A stretch of 64,000 bases of DNA, from the NCBI RefSeq assembly GCF_022012395.1, contig NZ_JAKLTQ010000022.1, positions 24,544 to 88,543 on the forward strand, in the 5' to 3' direction. Below, one piece after another: positions 36,989-46,235 of the stretch. The notes beneath the pieces are model-generated. The model was given only the letters and a program-made list of their open reading frames with translations. It was not told the DNA's origin and did not search any database. The stretch is from Arthrobacter hankyongi (GTDB lineage Bacteria; Actinomycetota; Actinomycetes; Actinomycetales; Micrococcaceae). Every line of letters begins with the position of its first letter. Within the stretch, counting starts at the first letter, position 1. Both the position numbers and the translations under genes were made by a program.

Positions 36989-38680
36989 TCAGAGCCCGAG
37001 GGTGTCAAGGACAGGAAGCTTGGACCGTACGGCGGCCCGGGCCTCGGCGGCGGTGTCCGCGGACAGCGCCAGCCCGGCCAGATCGCGGGCCTGATCCAGC
37101 GTCACGCTGCGCAGCACGGCGGCGACGCCGGGCAGCGCCCGGGCGGTCATGGACAGGGTGCTGACGCCCAGGCCCACCAGGACGACGCCGAGGGCGGGGT
37201 CCGCGGCGGACTCGCCGCAGACCCCGACCGGCTTGGGCGCCTGGCCGGTACCGCCCAGCCGGGCGCCGTCGACGGTGGCCTGGACCAGGCGCAGCACGGC
37301 CGGCTGCCACGGGTCGTTCAGGGCGGCGAGCGGGCCGAGCTGGCGGTCTGCGGCCATCGTGTACTGCGTCAGGTCGTTGGTCCCCAGCGAGGCGAACTCC
37401 ACCCGCTTCAGGATGCTGCCGGCCGTCAGCGCCGCGGACGGGACCTCGACCATGACACCGGAGGTGTCCAGCCCGGCGGCGGAGCAGAGCCCGGCGAAGT
37501 GGCCGGCTTCCTCCGCCGTGGCGATCATCGGCGCCATCACCCAGACGACGGCGGTGCTTTCCGCCGCGGCTTGGGCGATGGCCTGCAGCTGGCGTTCCAG
37601 CACGCCGGGGGTGGTCCAGTCGGTGCGGTAGCCGCGGACCCCCAGCGCCGGGTTCGGCTCGGTGGCGTCGGTGAGGAACGGCAGCGGCTTGTCCGCACCG
37701 GCGTCCAGCGTGCGGACCACCACCTTCTTGCCGGGGAAGGCCTCGAACACCGCCTTGTAGGCCGCGACCTGCTCCGGGATGGTGGGTTCCTCGCTGCGGT
37801 TGAGGAAGCAGAACTCCGTCCGCAGCAGGCCCACGCCCTCGGCTCCGGCGGCGGCCGCGACGGCTGCCTCCTCGCCGCCGCCCACATTGGCCAGCAGCGG
37901 CACCCGGTGTCCGTCCGCCGTCGTGCCGCTGCCATCGAAAGGCGGCAGGGTGGCGCGGGCGGCGTAGTCGGCCGCCGCGGTGCGCTCGGCCTCGCCCGGA
38001 TCGGTGATTACCAGGCCGGCGGCGCCGTCCACGTAGACCTCCAGGCCTTCCTCGAGCTCGGTAGCCCCGGTGGCGGCGACGACGGCGGGCAGGCCCAGCG
38101 CGCGGGCGATGATGGCCGTGTGCGACTGCGGTCCGCCGCCGGCGGTGACCAGGGCGATGACCCGGTCCGGATCCAACGTGGCGGTGTCCGCCGGGGCCAG
38201 GTCCTCGGCCGCGAGGATGATCGGCCCTGCCGAGTCCGGGATGCCCGGGGCCGGGTCCCCACGCAGCTCGGCCACGATCCGGGCCCGCACGTCCAGGACG
38301 TCGGCGGCCCGTTCGGCCATGTAGCCGCCGAGGGCCTTGAGCTGGTCCGCGACCTGGCCGCCGGCGTCCCAGACGGCCCGTTCGGCGCTGCGGCCGGCGG
38401 CGAGCAGTTTGGCGGCGGACTTGATCAGCATCGGATCCGCAGCCATCAGGGCGGTGGCCTTGAGGACTTCCGCCGCGTCGCCGTGGGCGGTTTCGGCCCG
38501 GGCCTTGAGCAGGGCCTGGACGGCTTTGGCCGCCGCCTTGATCCGCTCGGTTTCCGCTTCGGCCGTGGCGGCGTCGGGAATGCGGCTGTCCGCTGCCGGT
38601 TCGGCGACGGCCGGGGGCATCTGCATCACGGGGCCGATCACACGGCCGGCGCTGACGCCCACTCCGGTAATGCTGGTCAT
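36989..38680 (-). CDS. ptsI: phosphoenolpyruvate-protein phosphotransferase (PTS Enzyme I)
   Basis: Takes phosphate from PEP and passes it to HPr. The swivelling domain carries the active histidine, His187, in GGGPQSHTAIIA. The PEP-binding barrel has LLRTEF, SLGTNDLTQYTMA and Cys488 in GVCGESA. 563 residues from the ATG at 38680, chosen because GAGGAAA lies just upstream; ten further codons of open frame are unsupported. It lies between fruA and ptsH, with 27 bases to ptsH. Placing general PTS genes in a fructose operon suggests fructose is the main, or only, PTS sugar. Confidence 0.94.
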   Translation of the reverse strand: MTSITGVGVSAGRVIGPVMQMPPAVAEPAADSRIPDAATAEAETERIKAAAKAVQALLKARAETAHGDAAEVLKATALMAADPMLIKSAAKLLAAGRSAERAVWDAGGQVADQLKALGGYMAERAADVLDVRARIVAELRGDPAPGIPDSAGPIILAAEDLAPADTATLDPDRVIALVTAGGGPQSHTAIIARALGLPAVVAATGATELEEGLEVYVDGAAGLVITDPGEAERTAAADYAARATLPPFDGSGTTADGHRVPLLANVGGGEEAAVAAAAGAEGVGLLRTEFCFLNRSEEPTIPEQVAAYKAVFEAFPGKKVVVRTLDAGADKPLPFLTDATEPNPALGVRGYRTDWTTPGVLERQLQAIAQAAAESTAVVWVMAPMIATAEEAGHFAGLCSAAGLDTSGVMVEVPSAALTAGSILKRVEFASLGTNDLTQYTMAADRQLGPLAALNDPWQPAVLRLVQATVDGARLGGTGQAPKPVGVCGESAADPALGVVLVGLGVSTLSMTARALPGVAAVLRSVTLDQARDLAGLALSADTAAEARAAVRSKLPVLDTLGL

Positions 38681-38734
38681 GGCTTTCCTCGCTATTGTCG
38701 GGAGATCCACAGTATGGTCCGCTGGAACGGCTGG

Positions 38735-40834
38735 CTAGACCGCCGGCTGGCGGCCGCCGGCGCCGGCGGCAACCGGGGTGCCGGCCGCGGTTTCGGGACG
38801 CTCGGCGCGTGCGACAGCGTAGCGCTTCAGGGCGAGGACGACCAGTGCCGTGATGACCATGCCGACCAGGATGGAGACCACGAACATCAGCAGGTTGCCG
38901 ATCGCGAAGAAGACGAAGATGCCGCCGTGCGGGGCCTGGGACGTGACGCCCGCGGCCATGCAGAGCCCGCCGGTCACCGCGCCGCCGATCATGCTGGCGG
39001 GGATCACGCGCAGCGGATCCGCCGCGGCGAACGGGATGGCGCCCTCGGAGATGAACGAGGCACCGAGCAGCCAGGCGGCCTTGCCGTTTTCACGTTCGGC
39101 CAGCGAGAAGCGGCGGCGGTCCAGCACGGTGGCCAGGGCCATCGCCAGCGGCGGCACCATGCCGGCGGCCATCACTGCGGCCATGATCTGGTAGGGGGCC
39201 TGGTTGGTGAGGCTGCCCGCGCTCAGGCCGGCGACGGCGAAGGAGTAGGCCACCTTGTTCACCGGGCCGCCCAGGTCGAAGCACATCATCAGGCCCAGGA
39301 TGACGCCCAGGACCACCGCGGACGTGCCGGTCAGGCCGGAGAGCCAGGCGTTCAGCCCCGCGGTCAGCGCCGCGATCGGCCCGCCGATGAAGAGGAACAT
39401 GGCTCCGGAGGCCACGATCGAGGCCAGCAGCGGGATGATCACCACGGGCATCAGGCCGCGCAGCCAGCGCGGCGCAGGCAGTGTCGTGAGCCAGTGGGCG
39501 AAGAAGCCGGCAATCAGGCCGCCGACCATGCCGCCGATGAAGCCGCCGCCCATGAACACCGCGGCGGCGCCGGCGGTGAAGCCCGGGGCAATGCCCGGCC
39601 GGTCCGCCAGGGCGTAGGCGATGTAGCCGGCCAGCGCCGGGACCAGGAACGCCATGGACAGGGCGCCGATCTTGAACAGCACCGCGCCCAGGTAGAGGCC
39701 CAGGCCGCCGTCGGGCAGGTTGAACAGCGTGTTGGCGCCCAGGATGGTGTCCGCCTTGCCGTTCAGGGCGATGTCGTATCCGCCGAGCAGGAAGCCCAGC
39801 GCGATCAGCAGGCCGCCGCCGGCGACGAACGGGATCATGTAGCTGACGCCGGTCAGCAGGGCGCGCTTGAGCTTGCCGCCGAAGCTTTCGCCGGCCGCGG
39901 CGCCTACGTGCTCGGAGATATCCGCGGTGGAACTGACCCGGCGGGCGTTGGGATTGTCCGCGGCGGCCAGGGCTTCGCGGACCATCACGTCCGGTTCGTC
40001 GATGGCCCGCTTGACCGGGGACTGGATGACCGGCTTGCCGGCGAACCGCTCCTTCTCGCGCACATCCACGTCCACGGCGAAGATGACGGCGGAGGCCGCC
40101 TCGATCACCGCCGGATCCAGCGGGGTGGCGCCGGCCGATCCCTGCGTCTCCACCTGCAGGTCGATCCCGGCCTCCTTGGCGGCGGCGGTCAGCGAGTCCG
40201 CGGCCATGTAGGTGTGGGCGATGCCGGTGGGGCAGGCGGTCACGGCCACGAGCGAACGCGGCCGGTTCGGATCGACGGCGGTCTGGGCGGCATGCTTGCC
40301 GCCGGCGGCTTCGGCGGCAGCCCCCTCGGCTGCCGGGGCGGCGGCTGCGGCCGCCGGGGCGGCCGAGGCTTCGGCGGCGGGCTTGTCCGCGAGTGCGCCG
40401 TCGACCAGGGCCACGACTTCCTCGGCGGAACCGGCGGCGCGCAGTGCGGCGGTGAAGTCCTTCTTGATCAGCGAGCGGGCCAGCTTGGCCAGCAGCTTCA
40501 GGTGCTCCTGGTCGGCACCGGCCGGCGCGGCGATGAAAAAGACCAGATCCGCGGGGCCGTCCTTGGCGCCGAAGTCGACCGGCGGGTCCAGCCGGACCAT
40601 GGCCAGGGTCGGTTCCAGCACGGCCGCGGAGCGGCAGTGCGGGATGGCGATGCCGCCGGGGACGCCGGTGGCGGTCTTCTGCTCGCGGGCGAGGGCATCG
40701 GTGTAGAGGCCGTCGAATTCGCTTGCGCGGCCGTTGTCGACCACGATCTGGGTCAGTTCCCGGATGACCTCGGCGGGACTGGCACCGAAATTGCGGTCCA
40801 GGGTGACGAGTTCCGGGGTGATGAGGCTGGACAT
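38735..40834 (-). CDS. fruA: PTS fructose transporter EIIABC
   Basis: Imports fructose and phosphorylates it to fructose 1-phosphate. One 699-residue polypeptide holds EIIA (1-145, phospho-His66 in GGIAIPHCRS), an Ala-rich linker (about 151-187), EIIB (about 194-290, phospho-Cys201 in VTACPTGIAHTYMAA) and the membrane EIIC (about 325-680). No HPr-like domain is fused, consistent with separate ptsH. It lies between fruK (35 bases upstream) and ptsI (54 bases downstream) on the minus strand. Confidence 0.95.
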   Translation of the reverse strand: MSSLITPELVTLDRNFGASPAEVIRELTQIVVDNGRASEFDGLYTDALAREQKTATGVPGGIAIPHCRSAAVLEPTLAMVRLDPPVDFGAKDGPADLVFFIAAPAGADQEHLKLLAKLARSLIKKDFTAALRAAGSAEEVVALVDGALADKPAAEASAAPAAAAAAPAAEGAAAEAAGGKHAAQTAVDPNRPRSLVAVTACPTGIAHTYMAADSLTAAAKEAGIDLQVETQGSAGATPLDPAVIEAASAVIFAVDVDVREKERFAGKPVIQSPVKRAIDEPDVMVREALAAADNPNARRVSSTADISEHVGAAAGESFGGKLKRALLTGVSYMIPFVAGGGLLIALGFLLGGYDIALNGKADTILGANTLFNLPDGGLGLYLGAVLFKIGALSMAFLVPALAGYIAYALADRPGIAPGFTAGAAAVFMGGGFIGGMVGGLIAGFFAHWLTTLPAPRWLRGLMPVVIIPLLASIVASGAMFLFIGGPIAALTAGLNAWLSGLTGTSAVVLGVILGLMMCFDLGGPVNKVAYSFAVAGLSAGSLTNQAPYQIMAAVMAAGMVPPLAMALATVLDRRRFSLAERENGKAAWLLGASFISEGAIPFAAADPLRVIPASMIGGAVTGGLCMAAGVTSQAPHGGIFVFFAIGNLLMFVVSILVGMVITALVVLALKRYAVARAERPETAAGTPVAAGAGGRQPAV

Positions 40835-40869
40835 AGGTATTTTCCTTGTCTTCCTTTGTTTACAGCGGG

Positions 40870-41826
40870 TTAGAGGGCCGTGACGAGGACGGCGTCCGGC
40901 GTGGTCTGGGTGAGGGCGGGCAGCGTGGTTCCGGGCAGGGATGCGGCGGCGGCCCCGTGGGCTACCGCTTGGCGGAGGCAGTCCGGAGCGGAGTCGCCCC
41001 GGCTGTGCGCCAGCAGGTAGCCGGCGAGCGAGGAATCCCCGGCGCCGACGGTGCTGCGCGCGGTGATCGGGGCGTGGGTGGCAAACCAGGACCCGGCCGG
41101 GGTGGCCAGCACGGCGCCCTTGGACCCGAGGGTGGCCAGCACGGCGCCGGCCCCCTCGTCCAGCAGCAGCTTGGCGGCGGCTGCGGCAAGCGCCGGGTCC
41201 GCCTCCAGGGCTGCCTCGTCGTGGCGGCCGGTGAGCTCGGCCAGTTCCTCGGCATTGGGCTTGAGCAAATCCGGTACCGCGTCCGGTCCGCCGGCGAAGA
41301 GGGCCCGCAGGGGCTCTCCCGAGGTGTCCACCGCGATGCGCGGTGCCCGGCCGCCAAGCTCGGCGCGGACGCGGGCCGTCAGCGCGGCGTAGAAACCGGC
41401 CGGCACACCGGGCGGCAGGGAACCGGCCAGCACGAGCCAGGCGGCGCCGTCGGCCTTGTCCACGACCGCGGCGGCGAGCTGGTCCTGCTGCTCGGGGGAG
41501 ATGGCGGGACCGGGCTCGTTGATCTTGGTGGTGGTGCCGTCCGGTTCGGTGAGGGTGATGTTGCTGCGCAGGTCCGCCCCGATCGGTACCGCCTGGTGGG
41601 GCAGGCCGTCCAGCCGCAGCCGGACGGTGACCTGGTCCTCCGGGTCGCCGGGCAGGACGGCCAGGGTGGCCAGCCCGGAGGCGGCCAGCACCCGCGAGAC
41701 ATTCACCCCCTTGCCGGCGGCCTGCCGGGTAGCGGAGACGGCGCGCTGCACCCCGCCGCGGGCCAGCGGGGCGGCCAGCTCCACCGTGCGGTCCAGGCTT
41801 GGATTGGCCGTGAACGTGATGATCAT
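40870..41826 (-). CDS. fruK: 1-phosphofructokinase
   Basis: Phosphorylates fructose 1-phosphate to fructose 1,6-bisphosphate. PfkB-family kinase of 318 residues: substrate end MIITFTANPSLDRTVE, the GGKGVNVSR-like loop AAGKGVNVSRVL, and the anion hole and catalytic base in TVGAGDSSLAG. The stop region is followed by fruA. The ATG overlaps the fruR stop by four bases (ATGA), so fruR and fruK are coupled. Confidence 0.93.
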   Translation of the reverse strand: MIITFTANPSLDRTVELAAPLARGGVQRAVSATRQAAGKGVNVSRVLAASGLATLAVLPGDPEDQVTVRLRLDGLPHQAVPIGADLRSNITLTEPDGTTTKINEPGPAISPEQQDQLAAAVVDKADGAAWLVLAGSLPPGVPAGFYAALTARVRAELGGRAPRIAVDTSGEPLRALFAGGPDAVPDLLKPNAEELAELTGRHDEAALEADPALAAAAAKLLLDEGAGAVLATLGSKGAVLATPAGSWFATHAPITARSTVGAGDSSLAGYLLAHSRGDSAPDCLRQAVAHGAAAASLPGTTLPALTQTTPDAVLVTAL

Positions 41827-42608
41827 GCGAGGACTACCTCCACATCGGCCAGGTCCAGGGCCCGGGCCAGTTCGGGATCCGGTTCGGCGTCGGTGACGAG
41901 GGTGTCCACGTCGTCGAGCGGCGCGAACCGGACCAGGGTTTCTTCGCCCAGCTTCGAGGAGTCCGCCAGCACCACCACCCGGCGGGCGGCGGCGACGATG
42001 GCGGCCTTGACCGCGGCTTCGAGCGCATCCGGGGTGCTCAGGCCGAACCCGGCATCGATGCCGTTGGCGCCGATGAAGGCGATGTCCGGGCGCAGCGAGC
42101 GGAACTGCTCCACGGCGCGGGCCCCGATGGCCGCGCTGGTGAGCCCGCGCACGCGGCCGCCGATGGTTTCGAGCTGGAGCCGCGAGCCCATCGAGACCTT
42201 GTAGGCGATGGGCAGCGCATGGGTAATGACCAGCAGCTCCTCCGTGCGGGAGGCCGGCAGCTCGGTGGTGAGCAGCTCGGCCAGCAGCTCGGTGGTGGTG
42301 CCGGCATCCAGGATCATCGAGGCGGCCCCGGCTGGGACCAGTTCCAGGGCCTTGCGGGCGATCCGCAGCTTGCGGTCGTGGTGCAGCAGCTGGCGGGTGC
42401 CCAGGCTCTGCTCGGAGGTGCTGGCCTTGCCCGCGGCGACGGCGCCGCCGTGGACCCGGCGCAGGGTGCCGTAGCTTTCGAGGGCGGCCAGGTCGCGCCG
42501 GACCGTCTCCTTGGTGATGTCGAAGCGGCCGGCCAGTTCGGCCACGCTGACGCGGCCCTGCGCGGCAACAAGCTCACCGATCTGGCGGTGGCGTTCTTCG
42601 GCGAACAT
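41823..42608 (-). CDS. fruR: DeoR-family regulator of the fructose operon
   Basis: 261 residues. An N-terminal helix-turn-helix (ERHRQIGELVAAQGRVSVAELAGRFDITKETVRRDL) has the DeoR signature. A sugar-phosphate-binding domain follows (DAGTTTELLAELL, ADSSKLGEETLVRF). Its position heading fruK-fruA-ptsI-ptsH makes fructose 1-phosphate the likely effector. I chose the ATG at 42608 because GGGGA lies four bases upstream; the longer frame to 42683 is not supported. A near-consensus promoter with flanking repeats lies about 90 bases upstream, giving room for autoregulation. Confidence 0.92.
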   Translation of the reverse strand: MFAEERHRQIGELVAAQGRVSVAELAGRFDITKETVRRDLAALESYGTLRRVHGGAVAAGKASTSEQSLGTRQLLHHDRKLRIARKALELVPAGAASMILDAGTTTELLAELLTTELPASRTEELLVITHALPIAYKVSMGSRLQLETIGGRVRGLTSAAIGARAVEQFRSLRPDIAFIGANGIDAGFGLSTPDALEAAVKAAIVAAARRVVVLADSSKLGEETLVRFAPLDDVDTLVTDAEPDPELARALDLADVEVVLA

Positions 42609-42700
42609 GTTCCCCTTTTCCGGTTTTCCGTTGCTTGGATGGTGGCCGCTCCCGCCCCGCAGGGTGGGTGTGAGGTGGGCCACATCGAAAGTGTTCCATG

Positions 42701-42730
42701 ACTTTATCTTTGTTTATTTCCGATTGTCAA
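42701..42730 (-). promoter_or_regulatory. fru operon promoter, TTGACA-N18-TAAAGT
   Basis: On the minus strand a perfect TTGACA (42725-42730) is 18 bases from TAAAGT (42701-42706), about 90 bases before fruR. It is the best -35 in the window. Confidence 0.7.
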
Positions 42731-42745
42731 CCAAAACCAAACAAA
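42709..42745 (-). promoter_or_regulatory. inverted repeats over the fru promoter (candidate operator)
   Basis: TTTGTTT (42709-42715) in the spacer and AAACAAA (42739-42745) upstream of the -35 are inverted copies around the -35 box. The region is a strongly A/T-rich island. The minus strand includes TGTTTG, which resembles the core recognised by the DeoR-type SugR of corynebacteria. Confidence 0.45.
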
Positions 42746-42781
42746 ACGCAGAAAACCGGGCTTCCCGTCCCGTCCCTCCGG

Positions 42782-42866
42782 TCCCACCTGCCCATCGACT
42801 TACCGGATAACGTTCTTTTCGGCCGCCAAAAGGGCATTATCTGGAGAGTCGATGGGACAGGTGGGA
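42782..42866 (+). ncRNA. 85-base RNA hairpin enclosing the ribosome site of the gene at 42869
   Basis: The two halves pair over 37 positions with one bulged A (42857), two mismatches and an 8-base loop (42820-42827). Four of the six non-Watson-Crick positions are G.U in plus-strand RNA, which would be A.C in the opposite strand, so the fold favours plus-strand RNA. The last arm holds AGGTGGG (42859-42865), the ribosome site for GTG 42869. It could be a translational switch or a mobile palindromic element. Confidence 0.6.
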
Positions 42867-42868
42867 TA

Positions 42869-43306
42869 GTGGCGGACGTGAGGGCGGATCAATGGCGGCT
42901 GGTGCTGCTGCAGGCGTTCAATACGCTGCTGCTCGCCGTGGCCGCCGGCGTCGCGGCGGTCGGGGCGGACCGCACAGCCGCCCACTACGGCGCCGCCCGG
43001 AGCGGCGTTCCTGCGCCCCGGACCGGCGGCTGGCTGGAGCCTGGCCTGTTCGGCGCCCTGATGGCGCTCGCCGGCGGCCTGGCCGTGCTGGTCCTGGGCA
43101 TCATGGCCGTCCGCCGGATGGCGCGCGGAGAGCGGTATGCCCCGCTGTTCACCACCCTCGGCTGGGCCCTGCTCTGGCTGCCGCTGACCATGGCCCTGAC
43201 CCTGCTGGTCCCGGCCAGCCCGTTCACCCCGTTCATGGCCACCGGGATCTGCGGGGCCGGCATCGCACTGTCCCTGGCGGTGCTGGGCAGCACGAAACCG
43301 CGCTGA
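42869..43306 (+). CDS. small membrane protein, function unknown
   Basis: 145 residues with four hydrophobic segments (about 9-30, 56-79, 93-112 and 117-138) and a basic loop VRRMARGERYAP. I do not recognise a family. GTG 42869 uses AGGTGGG, three bases away; GTG 42878 is an alternative. The upstream hairpin would hide this ribosome site. The stop overlaps the next ATG (TGATG), coupling it to the serine hydrolase. Confidence 0.6.
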   Translation: MADVRADQWRLVLLQAFNTLLLAVAAGVAAVGADRTAAHYGAARSGVPAPRTGGWLEPGLFGALMALAGGLAVLVLGIMAVRRMARGERYAPLFTTLGWALLWLPLTMALTLLVPASPFTPFMATGICGAGIALSLAVLGSTKPR

Positions 43307-43938
43307 TGACCGCCGCCGTCTGGTCCCGGCCCGAACCGTCCCGCACCGGTACCGTCCTGCTGGTCATGCTGCACGGCTACGGGTCCTCCGAGGAGAAACT
43401 GCTGCCGCTCTTCTCCGCCCTTCCCCCGGAGGTCACCGGGGTGGCGCTGCGCGGCCATTTCGACGTCGGCGGCAGCTTCGGCTGGTTCCTGCTCGATCCA
43501 CTGCTGCACCCGGACATCGCCGAGGTGCTGGACAGCGCCGGCCGGGTGTTCACCTGGCTGGACCCGGTGCTTGCGGCCGGCAGCTTCACCGGCGTGGCGC
43601 TGCTCGGCTTCTCGCAGGGCATGGCCCTGGCCACCACGCTGCTGCGGCTGCGCCCGCGTGCCTTCCGGGCCGGCGTGGGCCTGTCCGGGTTCGTGCTCGA
43701 GCACGAGCTACTGGCCCGGACAGACGAGCCGGACGCCGCCGTGCCGTTCTTCTGGGGCCGGGATGTCCGCGACGGGTTCATCCACCGCCATGCGGTGCGC
43801 CACACGGCGGACTGGCTCCAGGCCCATACCCTTCTGACGGCGCGGACCTACCCCGGCATGGGTCACCGGATCGGGCCGGAGGAGATCCGCGACGTCGGGA
43901 TCTTCCTCCGGCGCTACCTGACGGGCGATAGTCTTTAA
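43306..43938 (+). CDS. phospholipase/carboxylesterase-type serine hydrolase
   Basis: 210 residues of the alpha/beta hydrolase fold, similar to bacterial carboxylesterase/acyl-thioesterase-like proteins. Oxyanion-side MLHGYGSSEEKLLPL is followed by nucleophile Ser103 in GFSQGMA, Asp153 or Asp156 in WGRDVRDGFI, and His187 in PGMGHRIG. No signal peptide. The ATG overlaps the stop of the membrane protein gene by one base. Substrate unknown; short acyl esters are a reasonable guess. Confidence 0.82.
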   Translation: MTAAVWSRPEPSRTGTVLLVMLHGYGSSEEKLLPLFSALPPEVTGVALRGHFDVGGSFGWFLLDPLLHPDIAEVLDSAGRVFTWLDPVLAAGSFTGVALLGFSQGMALATTLLRLRPRAFRAGVGLSGFVLEHELLARTDEPDAAVPFFWGRDVRDGFIHRHAVRHTADWLQAHTLLTARTYPGMGHRIGPEEIRDVGIFLRRYLTGDSL

Positions 43939-43976
43939 TCCTGACCAGACAGGTGGCAGTTGCTTTCGGAGGTCCG

Positions 43977-44909
43977 GTGGCCAAAGACAAGAAGAAGATC
44001 AATCCCGCGGTGAAGATCGCCGCCAATTCGGCGTTCGACGCGCACGGCAACCCCAAACCCATGGTGACCAACGCGATCATGAAGGCCCTGGATGTCCAGC
44101 GCCCGCTGGTGCTGGCCAACCTGAACCGCTACCGGCGCAAGTTCCCGGAGGCGGGCCCGGCCGAACTGGCCACCCGGCTGGAGCGGGACTACCTGACCGC
44201 CGTCTCCACCGGCGGCGCCTCGGTGGGGGCGTTCGCCATTGCCCCGGGTGTCGGCACCCTGGCCACGCTTGGACTCTCGGCGGTGGCCACGGTCGGCTTC
44301 CTGGAGGCCACCGCCCTGTACGCCCAGTCCGTGGCGGAACTGCACGGCATCCGGACCGCCGAGCCCGAACGGGCCCAGGCCATGGTCATGGCCATCATCA
44401 TGGGCGAGGAAGGCAGCGCGCTGATCAAGGAATTCGCCGGCCAGGCCGGCGGCAAGGGCGGGATGGGCCGGACCTGGGGCAGCCTGGTCGGCACCACCAT
44501 GCCCTCCGGCGTCGTTGGATCGATGCTGGACAGCATGCGCAAGCGCTTCCTGAAGAAGCTGCTGGCCAAGCAGGGCACCGCCTTGCTGGGCCGGGCGATA
44601 CCGTTCGGGATCGGCGCGGTGGTGGGCGGGGCCGGCAACCACGTTATGGGCCGCCGCGTCATCGCTTCGACCAAGCTGGCGTTCGGGGAAGCGCCGCTGG
44701 TGCTGCCCATGGCCTTGGTCGAGGACATGGCCCGGGTCCAGTACAAGCTGCCCGGGCGGATCATGATGCCGCTGCCGGGACGGGCCGCGCTGCGCCGCCG
44801 CGCCATCGAGAAGCTCGCCCTGGAGGACCTGGGGCGGGCCGACAAGGCCCGGATCGGGAAGCCGGGTTCCACCGGCGGTACCCAGGACGGGGGTCAGGAT
44901 GGCGCCTGA
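43977..44909 (+). CDS. EcsC-like protein (tentative)
   Basis: 310 residues. A basic N-terminus ([13 protein letters not shown]) and helical part are followed by Gly/Ala-rich hydrophobic stretches: [38 protein letters not shown] and, later, [19 protein letters not shown]. These and the following [20 protein letters not shown] recall EcsC-type membrane-associated proteins; the match is from memory and weak. GTG 43977 is supported by GGAGG four bases upstream; GTG 43953 is possible. The 3' end overlaps pxpA by 11 bases, suggesting common expression. Confidence 0.6.
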   Translation: MAKDKKKINPAVKIAANSAFDAHGNPKPMVTNAIMKALDVQRPLVLANLNRYRRKFPEAGPAELATRLERDYLTAVSTGGASVGAFAIAPGVGTLATLGLSAVATVGFLEATALYAQSVAELHGIRTAEPERAQAMVMAIIMGEEGSALIKEFAGQAGGKGGMGRTWGSLVGTTMPSGVVGSMLDSMRKRFLKKLLAKQGTALLGRAIPFGIGAVVGGAGNHVMGRRVIASTKLAFGEAPLVLPMALVEDMARVQYKLPGRIMMPLPGRAALRRRAIEKLALEDLGRADKARIGKPGSTGGTQDGGQDGA

Positions 44910-45630
44910 GGCCGCCATCGACCTGAACAGCGACCTGGGCGAGTCCTTCGGCTCCTGGACCATGGGCGACGATGCGGCGATGTTCCCGCTGATCAGCAGC
45001 GCCAATATCGCCTGCGGCTACCACGCCGGCGACGGTGCCACGATGCTGGCCAGCTGCCGGCGCGCGGTGCAGCACGGGGTCGCCGTCGGCGCGCACGTGG
45101 CCTACCGGGACCTGGCCGGCTTTGGCCGGCGGGCCATGGACATAGACCCGGCCGAGCTGGCCGCGGACGTGCTCTACCAGCTGGCCGCGCTGGACGGCAT
45201 TGCCCGGGTGGCCGGGGCACGGGTGGCCTACGTCAAGCCGCACGGGGCGCTGTACAACCGGATCGTGCACGACCGCGTCCAGGCCGCAGCGGTGCTGGAG
45301 GCCGTGCGCGGCTTCGATGCGACGCTGCCGATCCTGGGGCTGCCCGGCTCGGCGGTCCTGGAACTGGCGCTGCAGGCGGGGCAGCCGGTGCGCCGCGAGG
45401 CGTTCGTGGACCGCGGCTACCGTCCGGACGGCACGCTGGTGCCCCGCGGCGAGGCGGGCGCCGTGCTTAGCGACCTGGACCTGATCGCGGACCGCGCCGT
45501 CGAATTCGCCCGCAGCGGCACTGTGGACTCGCTCTGCGTCCACGGGGACACCCCCGGGGCCGTCGGCATGGCGGCACTGGTGCGGGAGCGGCTGACCGCC
45601 GCCGGCATCGCCATCAGGTCCTTCGGGTGA
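44899..45630 (+). CDS. pxpA: 5-oxoprolinase subunit A (LamB/YcsF family)
   Basis: With PxpB and PxpC, cleaves 5-oxoproline (pyroglutamate) to glutamate using ATP. 243 residues with the family N-terminus [23 protein letters not shown], the metal-site [15 protein letters not shown] and VKPHGALYN. The start overlaps the EcsC-like gene and the stop overlaps pxpB (GTGA). The compact pxpABC order is the standard one. Confidence 0.93.
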   Translation: MAPEAAIDLNSDLGESFGSWTMGDDAAMFPLISSANIACGYHAGDGATMLASCRRAVQHGVAVGAHVAYRDLAGFGRRAMDIDPAELAADVLYQLAALDGIARVAGARVAYVKPHGALYNRIVHDRVQAAAVLEAVRGFDATLPILGLPGSAVLELALQAGQPVRREAFVDRGYRPDGTLVPRGEAGAVLSDLDLIADRAVEFARSGTVDSLCVHGDTPGAVGMAALVRERLTAAGIAIRSFG

Positions 45631-46235
45631 GGATCCTGCCCTTCGGCGACGGTGCGCTGCTGGCCGAATTCGGCAGCCTCGCCGAGGTGCTGGCCCATTA
45701 CCGCCCGCTGGCGGCGGCATCGCTGCCCGGCGTCGTCGACCTGGTCCCGGCCGCCCGCACCATCCTGGCCACCTTCGACGCCTCGGTCAGTGCTGCCGAA
45801 GTGCGCCGTTGGCTGCAGGCGGCCGCGCCGGTCGACGACGGCGCGGCCGTGGGTGCGGAGATCACCATCGAGGTGGACTACTCGGGCGAGGACCTGGCCG
45901 AGGTCGCGCGGCTGCTCAAGGTGGACGAGCGCGAAGTCGTCCGCCGGCACACCGGAAGCCGCTGGACCGCCGCCTTCACCGGGTTCGCCCCGGGCTTTGC
46001 CTACCTGGTCGCCCCGGGCGATCCGCTGCGGGTGCCCCGCCGTGAGGTGCCGCGCACCCGGGTGCCGGCCGGCTCGGTGGGGCTCGCCGGCGAGTTCAGC
46101 GGTATTTATCCGGGGGCCTCGCCGGGCGGCTGGCAGCTGATCGGGCGCACCGAGGCGCGGCTCTGGGACACCGCGCGGGAGGAGCCGGCGCTGATCCGCC
46201 CCGGCGCCGTGGTCCGGTTCCGGGAGGCGCGGTGA
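45627..46235 (+). CDS. pxpB: 5-oxoprolinase subunit B (allophanate hydrolase subunit 1 / KipI family)
   Basis: 202 residues with [12 protein letters not shown] at the start and the family core [29 protein letters not shown] and [17 protein letters not shown]. This KipI-type domain partners with PxpC. GTG 45627 overlaps the pxpA stop and the stop overlaps pxpC (GTGA). The three subunits are thus in one translationally coupled string. Confidence 0.93.
   Translation: MRILPFGDGALLAEFGSLAEVLAHYRPLAAASLPGVVDLVPAARTILATFDASVSAAEVRRWLQAAAPVDDGAAVGAEITIEVDYSGEDLAEVARLLKVDEREVVRRHTGSRWTAAFTGFAPGFAYLVAPGDPLRVPRREVPRTRVPAGSVGLAGEFSGIYPGASPGGWQLIGRTEARLWDTAREEPALIRPGAVVRFREAR

Noticed and set aside
36644..40873. 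A 1409-codon plus-strand frame across ptsH, ptsI and fruA
   Set aside because: It is antisense to three enzymes with intact active sites; the Gly/Gln/His-rich translation is typical of a shadow frame.
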